Shown here piece after piece: positions 11,580 through 21,201 of a DNA stretch of 64,000 nt. The stretch is from assembly GCF_900566075.1 (NCBI RefSeq), contig NZ_UPHU01000001.1:1116001-1180000 (forward strand), in the 5' to 3' direction. The first letter of the stretch is position 1; every line of letters begins with the position of its first letter. The DNA comes from Mycobacterium pseudokansasii (GTDB lineage: Bacteria; Actinomycetota; Actinomycetes; Mycobacteriales; Mycobacteriaceae). A model generated the notes under the pieces. It ran no database searches. It was given only the letters and a program-made list of their open reading frames with translations, and was not told the DNA's origin. The position numbers and the translations under genes are program-made.

Positions 11580-12417
11580 TGCGGACGTCCGGCTGCGGCT
11601 CGACATCGCCTACGACGGAACCGACTTCGCAGGCTGGGCGACGCAGCCGGGGCAGCGTACGGTCGCCGGCGTGCTCGACGCGGCGCTGACGACGATATTT
11701 CGCACGCCGATACGGCTGCGCGCGGCCGGACGGACCGATGCCGGGGTCCATGCCAGCGGACAAGTAGCCCATGCCGATGTGCCCATCGACGCATTGCCCA
11801 ACGCCTATTCGTATTCGGCCCGCCCCGGCCAACCCGAATTCCGGCCCCTGCTGAGACGGCTGGGCCGCTTCCTGCCTTCAGATATCCGAGTTCTCGATAT
11901 AGCCCGCGCCCCAGCGGATTTCGATGCCAGATTTTCCGCGCTGCGTCGGCATTATGTCTACCGGCTGTCGACGGCGCCCTATGGGGTGGTGCCGCAGCTG
12001 GCGCGCTACGTCACCGCCTGGCCGCGGGATCTTGATGTGGAGGCGATGGCGGTTGCGTCGCGAGATCTGTTGGGATTACACGATTTCGCCGCGTTCTGTC
12101 GTCATCGCGACGGTGCCACCACCATCCGCGACTTGCAGCGGCTTGACTGGGCACGTGACGGCGTCCTGGTCACCGCCCATGTCACCGCCGACGCATTCTG
12201 CTGGTCTATGGTGCGATCCCTGGTCGGGGCTTTGCTGGCCGTCGGCGATCACCGTCGCAGCACCTCCTGGTGCCGCGAATTACTCACTGCGACTGGCCGT
12301 TCCAGCGACTTCGCAGCCGCCCCGGCGCATGGCCTGACGCTCGTCCAGGTGGACTATCCGCCCGACGACCAGCTGGCCTTACGGGCGTCGACCACCCGGG
12401 ACCTGCGCTCGCGCTAG
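11374..12417 (+). CDS. truA: tRNA pseudouridine(38-40) synthase; start uncertain
   Basis: Makes pseudouridine at positions 38-40 of the tRNA anticodon stem. The enzyme proper begins near 11575 ([16 protein letters not shown]). The catalytic Asp is in GRTDAGVHA, and RHYVYRL and [11 protein letters not shown] are conserved. No ATG, GTG or TTG occurs in frame between 11374 and about 11668, past the essential N-terminus. Translation therefore starts either at the ATG at 11374, overlapping rplQ by 206 bases with an Arg/Pro-rich leader, or at a rare codon such as ATT at 11575 or a CTG. The H37Rv protein also begins within the rplQ tail. The stop shares CTAG with the convergent PPE gene. Confidence 0.9.
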   Translation: METPRWRPRRRRRRRSSLKPRSERPPKRSPKRLPTKWPEGPSLPTRPPKRPPKRPRRPPRTPKEPRRISADVRLRLDIAYDGTDFAGWATQPGQRTVAGVLDAALTTIFRTPIRLRAAGRTDAGVHASGQVAHADVPIDALPNAYSYSARPGQPEFRPLLRRLGRFLPSDIRVLDIARAPADFDARFSALRRHYVYRLSTAPYGVVPQLARYVTAWPRDLDVEAMAVASRDLLGLHDFAAFCRHRDGATTIRDLQRLDWARDGVLVTAHVTADAFCWSMVRSLVGALLAVGDHRRSTSWCRELLTATGRSSDFAAAPAHGLTLVQVDYPPDDQLALRASTTRDLRSR

Positions 12418-13556
12418 CCCGCCGACGGCGGGCGGGTCACCACGGTGGGGCGGAATCCGTATCGGGGACCGACACCCGCCGACCCCCGGCTCGAACCGGC
12501 GATGGGCATGCCGCCGACCACGTTTCCGGATGACCCGACGTCCGCCGGTTCGATCACATCGCTGACGAACATCGACGTGCTGGTCGGGGTCGCTACCGGG
12601 CTGGCTCCGGCCCAGGTGGGTGGTACCGACAGTTTGCCGACGGCGCTGGCCTGGGCCAGACTCGCCGACACCGGCCCGCCTCCCACCAGTCCGGCCGCAC
12701 CGGCCGCGGCCGCGGCAGCCTCCGGCGCGGCAGCCGCCGGGGCGATCAGACCCATCGTCTTTGCGGTCGACGCAAAGAAGCTGGCGATCCCGGCGCCGAA
12801 GAACGGCAACCCAGCGGTGTCATAGAGGAAGTTCGCAAACGGCGCCCACCACTCCAAGAACCGCTCGATCGGACCCGCTGTCGCTGAGACGGCAGAGGCC
12901 AAGGGCGAGGCGAGGCCTTCCAGCACGCCGGGCAGCTCCGAAAGCAAGCTCGACAGGGTGCTCTGCGTGGCACCGGCCGCGGTGGCGACGGCACTGGTGA
13001 CCGCTGCGGCCTGAGTGGCCGACGCGGCGGGACTGGTGGTCTGCGGCGGCGAAACAAACGGCGTTACCGCCGACGCCGTGGCCGAGGCAGCGGCGTAGGC
13101 GTACATGGCGGCGGCGTCTTGTGCCCACATCTCGCCGTATTGAGTTTCGGTGGCAGCGATCGCGGCGGTGTTCTGGCCGACGACGTTGGTCGAGATCAGC
13201 GTCGACAGTTGAGCGCGGTTGGCCGCGATCTGCGGCGGCGGCACCACGGCGGCGAACGCGGCCTCATAGGCTGCGACCGCCAAACGTGCTTTGCCGGCGG
13301 CTTGTTCAGCCGCCGCTGCGGTGGCATGCATCCATGCCACGTATGGCGCGACAGCACCGGCCATCGTCACAGCCGATGGGCCCACCCATCCTTCGCTGTG
13401 CAGTGCGGCGATCACTGTCTGGTATTCATTGGCGGCCGAGGTCAACTCGGCGGCCAATCCGCTCCACGCCGACGCGGTGGCCACCATTGGTGTCGAACCG
13501 GGCCCGGAATATAGACGAATGGAGTTGATCTCCGGCGGTAATGCCCCGAAATCCAT
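12414..13556 (-). CDS. PPE family protein, SVP subfamily
   Basis: A 380-residue PPE protein. The N-terminal domain starts [12 protein letters not shown] and continues with the helical bundle, including the WVGPSAVTM (WxG-type) turn and [13 protein letters not shown] Ser/Ala-rich middle and a C-terminal SVPPTW box place it in the PPE-SVP group. PPE proteins are exported by type VII systems, usually ESX-5, normally as heterodimers with PE proteins. No PE gene adjoins it; the next gene upstream is another PPE. The ATG at 13556 is chosen from the family start; an upstream GTG would add 18 residues. It ends on the same CTAG as truA. Confidence 0.9.
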   Translation of the reverse strand: MDFGALPPEINSIRLYSGPGSTPMVATASAWSGLAAELTSAANEYQTVIAALHSEGWVGPSAVTMAGAVAPYVAWMHATAAAAEQAAGKARLAVAAYEAAFAAVVPPPQIAANRAQLSTLISTNVVGQNTAAIAATETQYGEMWAQDAAAMYAYAAASATASAVTPFVSPPQTTSPAASATQAAAVTSAVATAAGATQSTLSSLLSELPGVLEGLASPLASAVSATAGPIERFLEWWAPFANFLYDTAGLPFFGAGIASFFASTAKTMGLIAPAAAAPEAAAAAAGAAGLVGGGPVSASLAQASAVGKLSVPPTWAGASPVATPTSTSMFVSDVIEPADVGSSGNVVGGMPIAGSSRGSAGVGPRYGFRPTVVTRPPSAG

Positions 13557-13635
13557 CGTTATCAACACCTTACCTGGGTAGCTGCAACTGACATCTCTGT
13601 TCCTCCTCAATACGGCAGTGGCTCAGGGGTTTCCG

Positions 13636-14769
13636 CTATCCAGCGCCCGGCGGGCGGGACATCACCGTCAGGCGTATCCCGTATCTGCGCCGGGCGAAGG
13701 TCGTGCCCCGGCGGTCGTTCCCCGTCGGCACATTCGGGAATAGGCCCCGGGGCGCATTCGTACGGCCGCCGGTGCTGACGGTGTGCGAAATCTCGGCCGC
13801 CCCGGCCTTTGCCGGATTCGGCGGCGTTGCCCAACTCGGCGGCACCGACAGCGAGCCCAACCTGTCCGCCTGGCCGAATACGGCCGACACCGGACGGGCG
13901 ACGGCCAGCTGCGAGGGCACCAAAGCCGACGCCGGCGCGGCTCCGCCGGCGATGGGCGTTGTGGCGGCCGCGGATTCGGGAATGAGCTGCTGGGCGAACA
14001 AGGTGACCAGCTGAACGATCCCGGCCCCGAAATAGGTCAATCCCCAGGTGTTGATCAACGCGTTCCAGTCCTGGGTCGGGATGATGGGGAACCACGGCCG
14101 CTTCAACTCTGAAAGGCCTTGCTGGGCTGCGGCTTTGCCGACCGAAAGGGCCTGCTCGGCCGGGCCGCCTGGGCTGGCGGTGTTTGGCGGCGCAGTAAAG
14201 GGCGTTAACACCGAAGCGGTTGCCGAGGAACTGGCGTAGGCGTACATCGCGGTGGCGTCTTGGGCCCAGAACTCGGCATATTCCGCCTCGGCGACCGCGA
14301 TCAAGGGCGTGTTCTGGCCGAAGAAGTTGGTGGCCAGCAGCACCATCAACCGAACTCGGTTGGCGGCGATCAACGGTGGCGGCACCGTCATGGCGAAAGC
14401 GGTTTCGTAGGCGGCGGCGGCCGCCCGGGCTTGCATGCCCGCCTGCTCGGCTCGTGCCGCCGTCGCGCACAACCACGTCACGTACGGCGTGACCGCGGCC
14501 ACCATGGCGGCCGATGCCGGGCCCAACCACCGCAAGCTCGTCAATTCCGCGATGACGGTGCGGTAGCCACTGGCCGCCGCGCCGATATCTGCGGCCAGCG
14601 CTTCCCAGGCTCCCGCAGCGGCGATCAGCGGGCCCGAGCCCGGACCGGTGTACATGCGGCCGGAGTTGCTCTCTGGCGGCAATGCGCCGAAGTCGATGAG
14701 CATTGGCGCTGGTGGGAGGGATGCGACGCCGATGGCATCGCCCCCTGACGGGTGGATCTCAAAAGCCAT
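13636..14769 (-). CDS. PPE family protein, SVP subfamily, with N-terminal extension
   Basis: A 377-residue PPE protein with the core start [12 protein letters not shown] preceded by about 24 unusual residues ([20 protein letters not shown]). I keep the ATG at 14769 because a strong AGGAGGG lies just before it, whereas the internal ATG at 14703 has none. The C-terminus carries SLSVPPSWA (SVP box). The tail [14 protein letters not shown] resembles that of its neighbour ([14 protein letters not shown]), so the two are probably a duplicated pair, 79 bases apart. No PE partner is adjacent. Confidence 0.88.
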   Translation of the reverse strand: MAFEIHPSGGDAIGVASLPPAPMLIDFGALPPESNSGRMYTGPGSGPLIAAAGAWEALAADIGAAASGYRTVIAELTSLRWLGPASAAMVAAVTPYVTWLCATAARAEQAGMQARAAAAAYETAFAMTVPPPLIAANRVRLMVLLATNFFGQNTPLIAVAEAEYAEFWAQDATAMYAYASSSATASVLTPFTAPPNTASPGGPAEQALSVGKAAAQQGLSELKRPWFPIIPTQDWNALINTWGLTYFGAGIVQLVTLFAQQLIPESAAATTPIAGGAAPASALVPSQLAVARPVSAVFGQADRLGSLSVPPSWATPPNPAKAGAAEISHTVSTGGRTNAPRGLFPNVPTGNDRRGTTFARRRYGIRLTVMSRPPGAG

Positions 14770-14862
14770 CGACCCTCCTGGACAGCGGTAAAGTCAGCTT
14801 GCTGCGACATCGCCGTCGTCAGGATCAGTGGGAATGCCCGGTCACCACGGAATAGCAAACAT

Positions 14863-14890
14863 ATCCTACTGCAACTATACACTATAGCAA
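14863..14890 (-). promoter_or_regulatory. Candidate promoter of the PPE pair
   Basis: Read on the minus strand, TTGCTA (14890-14885) and TAGGAT (14868-14863) are 16 bases apart in an unusually A/T-rich patch between the NCS1 transporter stop and the first PPE start. It would drive both PPE genes. Motif match only. Confidence 0.35.
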
Positions 14891-14906
14891 GAAGTGTAAC
14901 GGTTAA

Positions 14907-16565
14907 CTACTGCATCGACGCTCTCAGCACATGCTCGGCTCGCTTGTCCGTGGACACGCACAACGAGCAGACGTGTGCGGTGTGTGTATGACAGGCCAGC
15001 ATGTCGGGCCGCTCGAAATCATGGCGGCAGACATGACAGTTGAGTTGCTCGGCCGAGGGGTTGCCATGTTCGTCGTACATGGGCAGGTCGATGCCGTCGT
15101 GCCCGCGCCGAAGGTAATACCTGCCGCGAGTGGCGATCGCCAGGATCGGTGGCATCACCACCGCGATAACGATTGCGACCAGCGGTGAGTAGGGCCGCAG
15201 CGTCTCGCCGAGGCCACCGAAGAACGCGACGATCGAGAGCCCTGCAGCCAGCAGCAGTGAGCCGAAGCCGACCGGGTTGATGGCATACAACATGCCGCGG
15301 CGGAATTCTGGGGTCTTCGGCGAGAGTCGCAGCAAGTACTTGTTGAAGACGATGTCGGAGGCCACGGTCACCACCCATGCCATGCCGCAGTTGGCGTAGA
15401 ACCCGAGGATCGTGTTGAGGAAGTCGAACATGTTGGCTTCCATCAGGATCAATGCAATTGCGAGGTTCACGGCGAGGAACACGATGCGGCCGGGGTAGTG
15501 CTTGGTGACGCGGGTAAACGAATTGGTCCACGCCAGCGAGCCCGAATAGGCGTTGGTGACGTTGATCTTGACCTGACTGAGGACCACCAGGATCACGGCG
15601 AGCGTCAGCGCCAGCCAGCCCGGCATGACGTTGCGGTAGATCTGCATGAATTGGTGCACCGGAAGATTGGCGATCGCCGTGGCGCCGGCCATGTGGGAAA
15701 TCAGATACACCGCCAGGAACAACCCGATGATTTGCTTCAGCGCACCGAAGACAACCCAGCCGGGCCCGGCCAGCAGCGTCCAGGTCCACCACCGACGCGA
15801 GTTATCCGGCGTTCGTGGCGGCATGAAGCGCAAATAGTCGATCTGCTCGGCGATCTGGGCGATCAGCGACAGGCATACACCGGCTGCCAAGAGAACCGAG
15901 CCGGCGGTGACGCCGCCGCCACCGCCCTTCCCGGCGTAGGAGAAGAACTCTCCGATGGATTCCGGGTGGCTGACGACCAGGTAGCCGAACGGGGCGACCA
16001 TCAGCAGCAGCCACAGCGGGGTGGTCCAAAGTTGTAGCTGCGACAGGACTTTCATGCCGTACATCACCAGCGGGAAGATCATCAACGTCGAGATTGCGTA
16101 TCCCAGCCACAGCGGGACATGCAGTCCCAGATTGAGGCCCTGCGCCATGATCGAGCCCTCGAGCGCAAAGAAGATGAACGTGAAGGTGGCAAAGATCACG
16201 TTGGTGACCACCGAACCGTAGTAGCCGAAACCGCTACCGCGGGTGATCAGGTCCAAGTCGATGTTGTAGCGCGCCGCGTAGTAGGCCAGGGGCAGCCCGG
16301 TGGTGAACACCACGACGGCGAAAATCCCGATACCCCAGAGGGCGTTCGCGGTACCCCAGGTGATACCGACATTGGCGCCGATCGCGAAGTCGGCCAGGTA
16401 GGCGATTCCGCCGAGGGCCGAGATTCCCACCACCGCTGGGGACCATCGGCGGTAGCCGCGAGGTGCGAAGCGCAGCGTGTAGTCTTCGAGCGTCTCCCCG
16501 ATAGCCGTGATGTGATCGAAATCACTTGGCGCTGAAGGCTTGATGTAGACTTCGGTGCCCGACAT
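14907..16565 (-). CDS. NCS1-family nucleobase/cytosine permease with C-terminal Cys/His-rich domain
   Basis: A 552-residue membrane protein with about 12 helices resembling purine-cytosine permeases: WSPAVVGISALGGIAYLADF near the first helix, GSGFGYYGSVVTN, and QVKINVTNAYSGSLAWTNSF in the conserved central region. Such proteins import nucleobases or related compounds with a cation. The last 60 residues are soluble and carry C-x2-C (CHVC) and a second cluster CHTHTAHVCSLC, a likely zinc-binding module. Only part of the family has such a tail. It lies where H37Rv has Rv3454-Rv3453, annotated as membrane proteins. The start ATG is at 16565 after TGAGGAGGG. Confidence 0.85.
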   Translation of the reverse strand: MSGTEVYIKPSAPSDFDHITAIGETLEDYTLRFAPRGYRRWSPAVVGISALGGIAYLADFAIGANVGITWGTANALWGIGIFAVVVFTTGLPLAYYAARYNIDLDLITRGSGFGYYGSVVTNVIFATFTFIFFALEGSIMAQGLNLGLHVPLWLGYAISTLMIFPLVMYGMKVLSQLQLWTTPLWLLLMVAPFGYLVVSHPESIGEFFSYAGKGGGGGVTAGSVLLAAGVCLSLIAQIAEQIDYLRFMPPRTPDNSRRWWTWTLLAGPGWVVFGALKQIIGLFLAVYLISHMAGATAIANLPVHQFMQIYRNVMPGWLALTLAVILVVLSQVKINVTNAYSGSLAWTNSFTRVTKHYPGRIVFLAVNLAIALILMEANMFDFLNTILGFYANCGMAWVVTVASDIVFNKYLLRLSPKTPEFRRGMLYAINPVGFGSLLLAAGLSIVAFFGGLGETLRPYSPLVAIVIAVVMPPILAIATRGRYYLRRGHDGIDLPMYDEHGNPSAEQLNCHVCRHDFERPDMLACHTHTAHVCSLCVSTDKRAEHVLRASMQ

Positions 16566-16829
16566 TAGCCCTCCTCAGCGCATTTGACGGTAATTAGCGA
16601 TCAGCATTCCATGGTGTGCCCACGCAGTTGCCTTCGTGGAAAGTGGGAAAGCGAACTCCTGCGGCTACGCGTTCGGTGAACGTCGTTGCGACCCGGCGTG
16701 ATCGTAACCCCGGTTTTCGGGAGCGTGCCAGCCGAAAGCGGTCCGGCACAGCGATATCGAAGCGGTTGCTCAGTAGCCTCACAAGGTCGGCGGGATTGGT
16801 CTGGCGGTTCCGGTGACTCGGCCGCCGAG

Positions 16830-17486
16830 TCAGATCTTTCCCACGACGAAATTCGCTGCTTGGTTGGTCAGTCCCGGTACGTAGCCGGTGTGCGCTTTCC
16901 ATTGGTTACCGTCGGAGCAGATAGGGTCGCCCTCGTTGCACAGGTTGAGGATTTTGCCCTCGAAATGCGGGCTCAGCGCGCTCATGAGCCCGCCCGCGCG
17001 CCCAGACGGGTTACCGAACAGGGTGACCGCGGCGACGTGATCTGCCGCTTCGGCCGGTAGCGGCTGAGTGAAGCCCAGGGCGGCCAGTGGTGCGGCGGTC
17101 ACGATGTCGATGACCGCGGCGCCCTGGGAGTACCCACCGAGCACCAATTTCGTGTCGGGGCACCCGTTCGCCATTTGTTGCACGTGGTCGCTGGCGTCGT
17201 TGGCGCCGTCCGCGGCTGCCAGGAAGTCTTTGCTGGCGGGGTAGTTCACCCCGTATGCCCCGATGTTCCTGCCGGTCTGCTGGCGTAACGAGGCGACCAT
17301 GGCGTTGCCGACGCGGCCCAGTCCCGGCGGCTCGCTGGTGCCCCGGGCGAACACCACCTCGACGTCCGGGCAGGACGCGGAAGCCCTGGGCGGCAACGGC
17401 CAGGCAACTGACAACGCGGCCGCCGTCAGTGCGGCGGCCACCAGGCGGGTGATGAGTCTTGCTCTGCCCGTGATGATAAGCCGCAT
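16830..17486 (-). CDS. Cutinase-family secreted serine esterase (Cut4-like)
   Basis: A 218-residue exported alpha/beta hydrolase. The signal peptide covers about residues 1-37 and mature protein starts near [18 protein letters not shown]. The nucleophile is the Ser of GGYSQG, the Asp lies in NEGDPICSDG, and the His is in KAHTGYV. Cysteines around SCPD, NGCPD, NLCNE and DPICS give the two disulfides of the family. Mycobacterial members cleave lipid esters rather than cutin. Position and pairing match Rv3452. Confidence 0.88.
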   Translation of the reverse strand: MRLIITGRARLITRLVAAALTAAALSVAWPLPPRASASCPDVEVVFARGTSEPPGLGRVGNAMVASLRQQTGRNIGAYGVNYPASKDFLAAADGANDASDHVQQMANGCPDTKLVLGGYSQGAAVIDIVTAAPLAALGFTQPLPAEAADHVAAVTLFGNPSGRAGGLMSALSPHFEGKILNLCNEGDPICSDGNQWKAHTGYVPGLTNQAANFVVGKI

Positions 17487-17526
17487 GACGCGATCTTACG
17501 GGCTTATTGCACATGCGTTGACGGCG

Positions 17527-18348
17527 TCAGTGAACCTGCACGACCGACCCGGGTGCTCCCACCACCGATCCGGGTACCCCGGCCGCAGGTCCGGGCGCCT
17601 GCGGAGCCGGGCCGGGCGCCTGCGGAGCCGGGCCGGGCGCCTGCGGAACCGGGCCGGGCAACTGCAGTACCGGTGCCGTGGAGGCGGCCGCGAGCCTGGC
17701 CGCGACAAAGCTCGCCGCCTGGGTGGTGTAGGTGGGGACGTAGCCGTCGGTGTGGTCGCTCCACTCGTTACCCGGGCCCGCATGACAGATCGGGTCGCCG
17801 GGATTGCACAAGTCGATCGCCTTGGCGCCCAGCAACGCACTCTGCGTCGTCAACGACCCGCCCGAGCGGTCGGCCACATTGCCGAAGACGGCGACAGCCG
17901 CGATGTTGTCGGCGTATTCGGCGGGCAGCGGGCTGCCAAAACTGATGCCCGCCAAGGGAACTCCCGCCACGATGTCGATCACGTCGGCGCCCTGCGAGTA
18001 ACCGCCGAGAACCAGCTTGGTGTCCGGGCATGACGAGGCCATGGATTTGATGTGTGCGATGGCGTCGTTGGCGCCGTCACCGGTATGCAGCTGAAGGCGG
18101 CTCGCGGCATAGTTCACCGCGTACACGCCGATGTTCTTGCCGGTTTGCTGGCGCAGCGAGTCGACGAACGCTTCGCCGACCCGGCCGATGCCGGGCGGTT
18201 CGCTGGTACCCCGGGCGAAGATGACCTCCGCGTCCGGGCAGTCGGTGGCGGCGGCCGACGGGATCGCGGTCGGAACGGCGGACGGGGCGAGGACCATGCC
18301 GGCGGCGGCCACAGCGCCCGCCAGCAGGCCCATAGGGTGCGTGTTCAC
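17527..18348 (-). CDS. Cutinase-family secreted serine esterase with Pro-rich repeat tail (Cut3-like)
   Basis: A 273-residue paralogue of the next gene. Signal peptide to about residue 34, then [18 protein letters not shown], nucleophile in GGYSQG, Asp in [10 protein letters not shown], His in DHTDGYV. After the catalytic domain (to about residue 228) comes a Pro/Ala/Gly tail of repeated GPAPQAP units, encoded by tandem 21-base repeats, ending GSVVQVH. Tail length probably varies between strains. It lies 40 bases upstream of the second cutinase and probably shares its message. Matches Rv3451 in position. Confidence 0.88.
   Translation of the reverse strand: MNTHPMGLLAGAVAAAGMVLAPSAVPTAIPSAAATDCPDAEVIFARGTSEPPGIGRVGEAFVDSLRQQTGKNIGVYAVNYAASRLQLHTGDGANDAIAHIKSMASSCPDTKLVLGGYSQGADVIDIVAGVPLAGISFGSPLPAEYADNIAAVAVFGNVADRSGGSLTTQSALLGAKAIDLCNPGDPICHAGPGNEWSDHTDGYVPTYTTQAASFVAARLAAASTAPVLQLPGPVPQAPGPAPQAPGPAPQAPGPAAGVPGSVVGAPGSVVQVH
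17591..17653. repeat. Three 21-bp tandem repeats in the cutinase tail
   Basis: CCGGGCGCCTGCGGAGCCGGG and near copies start at 17591, 17612 and 17633 (the third has one change), with a degenerate fourth from 17654. Read on the minus strand they encode repeats of seven residues (PGPAPQA). In-frame, so copy-number change would only lengthen or shorten the tail. Confidence 0.9.
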
Positions 18349-18468
18349 GCCGAGATTTTACCCGCTGCCGACCGCTACAAAACCTGCGACAAGCTCCGGG
18401 CTGTGGATGAGTGACTGAAGAAGCTCCTGTTCAAGGCCTACTGTTTGGGCATGGACGGTGGGGAGTAA

Positions 18469-19869
18469 ATGCCCGGCCAATCGAGCGCGGGGCGACACGT
18501 CAATGCCTACCGCTTTCTGCTCCGACGCCTCGAGTGTGTGTTGCTGCATCGGGATGGTGATCGGGCACTGCGGGCGCCCACGCTGGGGTTGGCGGTCGGC
18601 TGCGTGCTGGCGACCGTCGCGGCGGCGGTCTGCGCGATGGGCGCCGTGGTGCGGCCGCAGCCGGGCCTCGGTGACGCGCGCATCGTGATGGGCCGCGACA
18701 CCGGGGCGCTGTACGTGCGAGTGGGCGATACCTGGCATCCGGTGCTGAACCTGGCCTCGGCACGGTTGATCGCGGCGTCGGACGCCAACCCCCGGCGGGT
18801 GCGGGAGTCCGAATTGCGTCACACCAAACGCGGCCCGCTGCTGGGTATTCCGGGCGCACCACAGCTGATCGGACCGTGGCTGGCCGCCGCCGAGTCGAGG
18901 TGGACCGTCTGCGACACCGATCGGGAAGCGGCAACCACGGTGCTGGTCGGTCCTGTTGACGAGACGTCGGTTCGCCGGCTGACCGCTGAGCAGACGCTTC
19001 TGGTCACCGTAGGGTCCGGTGCACCGGCATATCTGCTGTACCACGGCCGCCGGGCCGTGGTGGATCTTGCCGATTCCGCGGTGCTGCGGGCGCTCCGGCT
19101 GGAGGGCCGGACTCCGCGGGTCGTCTCGCAGTCTTTGCTCAGCGCCGTGCCGGAGGCCCCGTCGATCACGACTCCGCCGATCAGCCACGCTGGCGAGCCG
19201 AGTGCGGCCGGAGTACCGGGATTTCCCGTCGGCACTGTGCTGCGCATCACACGCGACGAGAACGAGGAGTTCTACGTGGTGCTGAAAACGGGTGTCCAAA
19301 GGATCGGCCGGGTCGCCGCGGACCTGCTGCGGTTCAGCGACTCGCACGGCAACATTCACATCGTCGCCGTGGCACCCGATGCGATCCGCTCCGCTCCGAT
19401 CGCGAACATCCTGCCGGTGTCCACGTTTCCCGATGAGGTGGCGACCCCTCGTGACGACAGCGACACCACGTTGTGCGTGACGTGGCTGGCCGCGCAGTCG
19501 GGTCGACCCGACCTCGCCTTCCTGACCGGCGGTGGCCTGCCGTTGCCGTCCGCGACGGTCCCGGTAACGCTGGCGCAGGCGGATGGTCGCGGGCCCGCAC
19601 TGGACGCGGTCTACCTGCCACCGGGGCGCAGCGCCTACGCGGCTGTGCGGAGCTTGTCCGGCGCGGAAACCCGGACGGTTTGGCGCTACCTCGTCACCGA
19701 CACCGGCGTGCGGTTCGCGATCCGCGACGACGACGCTGCACGTCACCTCGGGCTGCCGGCGCCGGTCCCGGCGCCGTGGCCGATATTGGCGGCTCTGCCA
19801 CAGGGACCCGAACTCGGCAGGCAGCAGGCATCAGTCGCCCACGACACCGTCGCGGCCGGACCGTCCTAG
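18469..19869 (+). CDS. eccB4: ESX-4 type VII secretion core protein EccB4
   Basis: A 466-residue EccB: short cytoplasmic N-terminus with NAYRFLLRRLE, one membrane helix (about residues 46-66), then a large periplasmic domain beginning VRPQPGLGDARIVMGRDTGALYV. EccB forms the periplasmic part of the secretion complex with EccC, EccD and, in other systems, EccE. The ATG follows GGGGAGTAA. Its 3' end overlaps the convergent mycP4 by 39 bases. It stands opposite mycP4-eccD4, as in Rv3450c-Rv3448. Confidence 0.95.
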   Translation: MPGQSSAGRHVNAYRFLLRRLECVLLHRDGDRALRAPTLGLAVGCVLATVAAAVCAMGAVVRPQPGLGDARIVMGRDTGALYVRVGDTWHPVLNLASARLIAASDANPRRVRESELRHTKRGPLLGIPGAPQLIGPWLAAAESRWTVCDTDREAATTVLVGPVDETSVRRLTAEQTLLVTVGSGAPAYLLYHGRRAVVDLADSAVLRALRLEGRTPRVVSQSLLSAVPEAPSITTPPISHAGEPSAAGVPGFPVGTVLRITRDENEEFYVVLKTGVQRIGRVAADLLRFSDSHGNIHIVAVAPDAIRSAPIANILPVSTFPDEVATPRDDSDTTLCVTWLAAQSGRPDLAFLTGGGLPLPSATVPVTLAQADGRGPALDAVYLPPGRSAYAAVRSLSGAETRTVWRYLVTDTGVRFAIRDDDAARHLGLPAPVPAPWPILAALPQGPELGRQQASVAHDTVAAGPS

Positions 19870-21201
19870 CCGAGGCCTGGTGGCTGCGAACGAGGCCAGA
19901 ACCGCCACGAGCACCACCAGGCCGATGGCGGCCCCGCCCAAAGCCGCGTCACGGCTGCGGTGATCGGCAGGCACCGGCACCGTCGGGGCGGTGATCGGCG
20001 CGGCTTCCATGTCGGGCTTGGCCACGGGCGCCGGCGGCGGGGAATCCGTGCTCAGCGCGGCCAGGGCGTCGACGGTGCCGTTGCCGACCAGGGGATTCCA
20101 TCCGGCGGGTGGGTGATGGGCGGTCGAGGTGATCCGCTGCATCACCTGTCGGGCAGTCAACGCCGGAAATCGGGCGCGAATCAAGGCGGTCAGCCCGCTG
20201 ACGACCGGCGCGGCAAAACTCGTGCCGGACAGTGGCACCGAGCCATGTTGTCCGTCGAGGGCATTCACCACCCCGCCACCAACCGGGCTCAGCGAGGTCA
20301 CTTCCTCGCCGCTGGCGGCGACGTCCACCCATGGCCCGGCAAGAGTGAACGACGACGGTGCACCGGCCGGGTTCACCGACCCGACGGTCAGTACGTAGTC
20401 GTCATACCAGGCCGGACTGACTGCGACCGTAACGGTGTCCCGGGATACGTCGGGCCCCTGGGCCGGACATTGCGCGCCGCCGTCGCTGTTGCCCGCCGGG
20501 GCCACCACGACGGCATCCTTGACATCGACCGCATACGCCAGCGCGGCGCCCAGAGCGCGGTCGTCGAGCAAGGGTACGGCCGGGACGCAGGCGACCGACG
20601 AGATGTTGATCACCGACGCGCCGAGATCGGCTGCGGTGCGGACGGCTTGCGCCATCGTGTCGACGTCACCGACCCCGGCGCCGGAGCGGTCGGTGACCGC
20701 AGCGAATTTGGCGCTGGACTGCCGGATGCTGATCACGGTGGCCTCGGGTGCTACGCCACTGAACCCGTCAGCGCTGGAATCCGCTGTGCCGGCAATGATT
20801 CCGGCGACGACGGTGCCATGTGCGTCACAATCCCGGGTGCCGTCGCCGGTGGACACGTAGTCGCCGCCGCCGACGAGATGCAGCAGTCGTCGGTGCCGGG
20901 CGACCCCGGTGTCGATGACGGCGACCCGCTGGCCGGCCCCCCGGGTGAGCTGCCAGAGATGTGGCAACTCGAGATCCGCGAGTTGCGCGGCGGCGGCGGC
21001 ATGGCCGGATACTGCTGTGGCCGCGGTGCAGACCTCGCGTTGCACGGTGGGTTGTGGCGGCGCCGGTGATGCCGCTGCGGGCAGCCACTTTTCGTCTACC
21101 CGCGGTGGCGACACGGCGTGCGCCGGCGGCGTCACGCACAACGGCGTCGTGGTCAGCACTGCCGCCAGCAGATGGGTGATGCGCACGGTGGTCGTGTTCA
21201 T
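19831..21201 (-). CDS. mycP4: ESX-4 mycosin, membrane-anchored subtilisin protease
   Basis: A 456-residue mycosin. Signal peptide to about residue 29, then a subtilisin domain with catalytic Asp97 (VIDTG), His128 (DAHGT) and Ser328 (SGTSFAAP), all intact, and oxyanion Asn in APAGNSD. A Pro-rich linker and a C-terminal helix (about residues 425-445) anchor it. Mycosins stabilise the ESX complex and can cleave substrates. The start ATG at 21201 overlaps the eccD4 stop (ATGA); the frame continues upstream only as eccD4 shadow. Confidence 0.95.
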   Translation of the reverse strand: MNTTTVRITHLLAAVLTTTPLCVTPPAHAVSPPRVDEKWLPAAASPAPPQPTVQREVCTAATAVSGHAAAAAQLADLELPHLWQLTRGAGQRVAVIDTGVARHRRLLHLVGGGDYVSTGDGTRDCDAHGTVVAGIIAGTADSSADGFSGVAPEATVISIRQSSAKFAAVTDRSGAGVGDVDTMAQAVRTAADLGASVINISSVACVPAVPLLDDRALGAALAYAVDVKDAVVVAPAGNSDGGAQCPAQGPDVSRDTVTVAVSPAWYDDYVLTVGSVNPAGAPSSFTLAGPWVDVAASGEEVTSLSPVGGGVVNALDGQHGSVPLSGTSFAAPVVSGLTALIRARFPALTARQVMQRITSTAHHPPAGWNPLVGNGTVDALAALSTDSPPPAPVAKPDMEAAPITAPTVPVPADHRSRDAALGGAAIGLVVLVAVLASFAATRPRLGRSGRDGVVGD

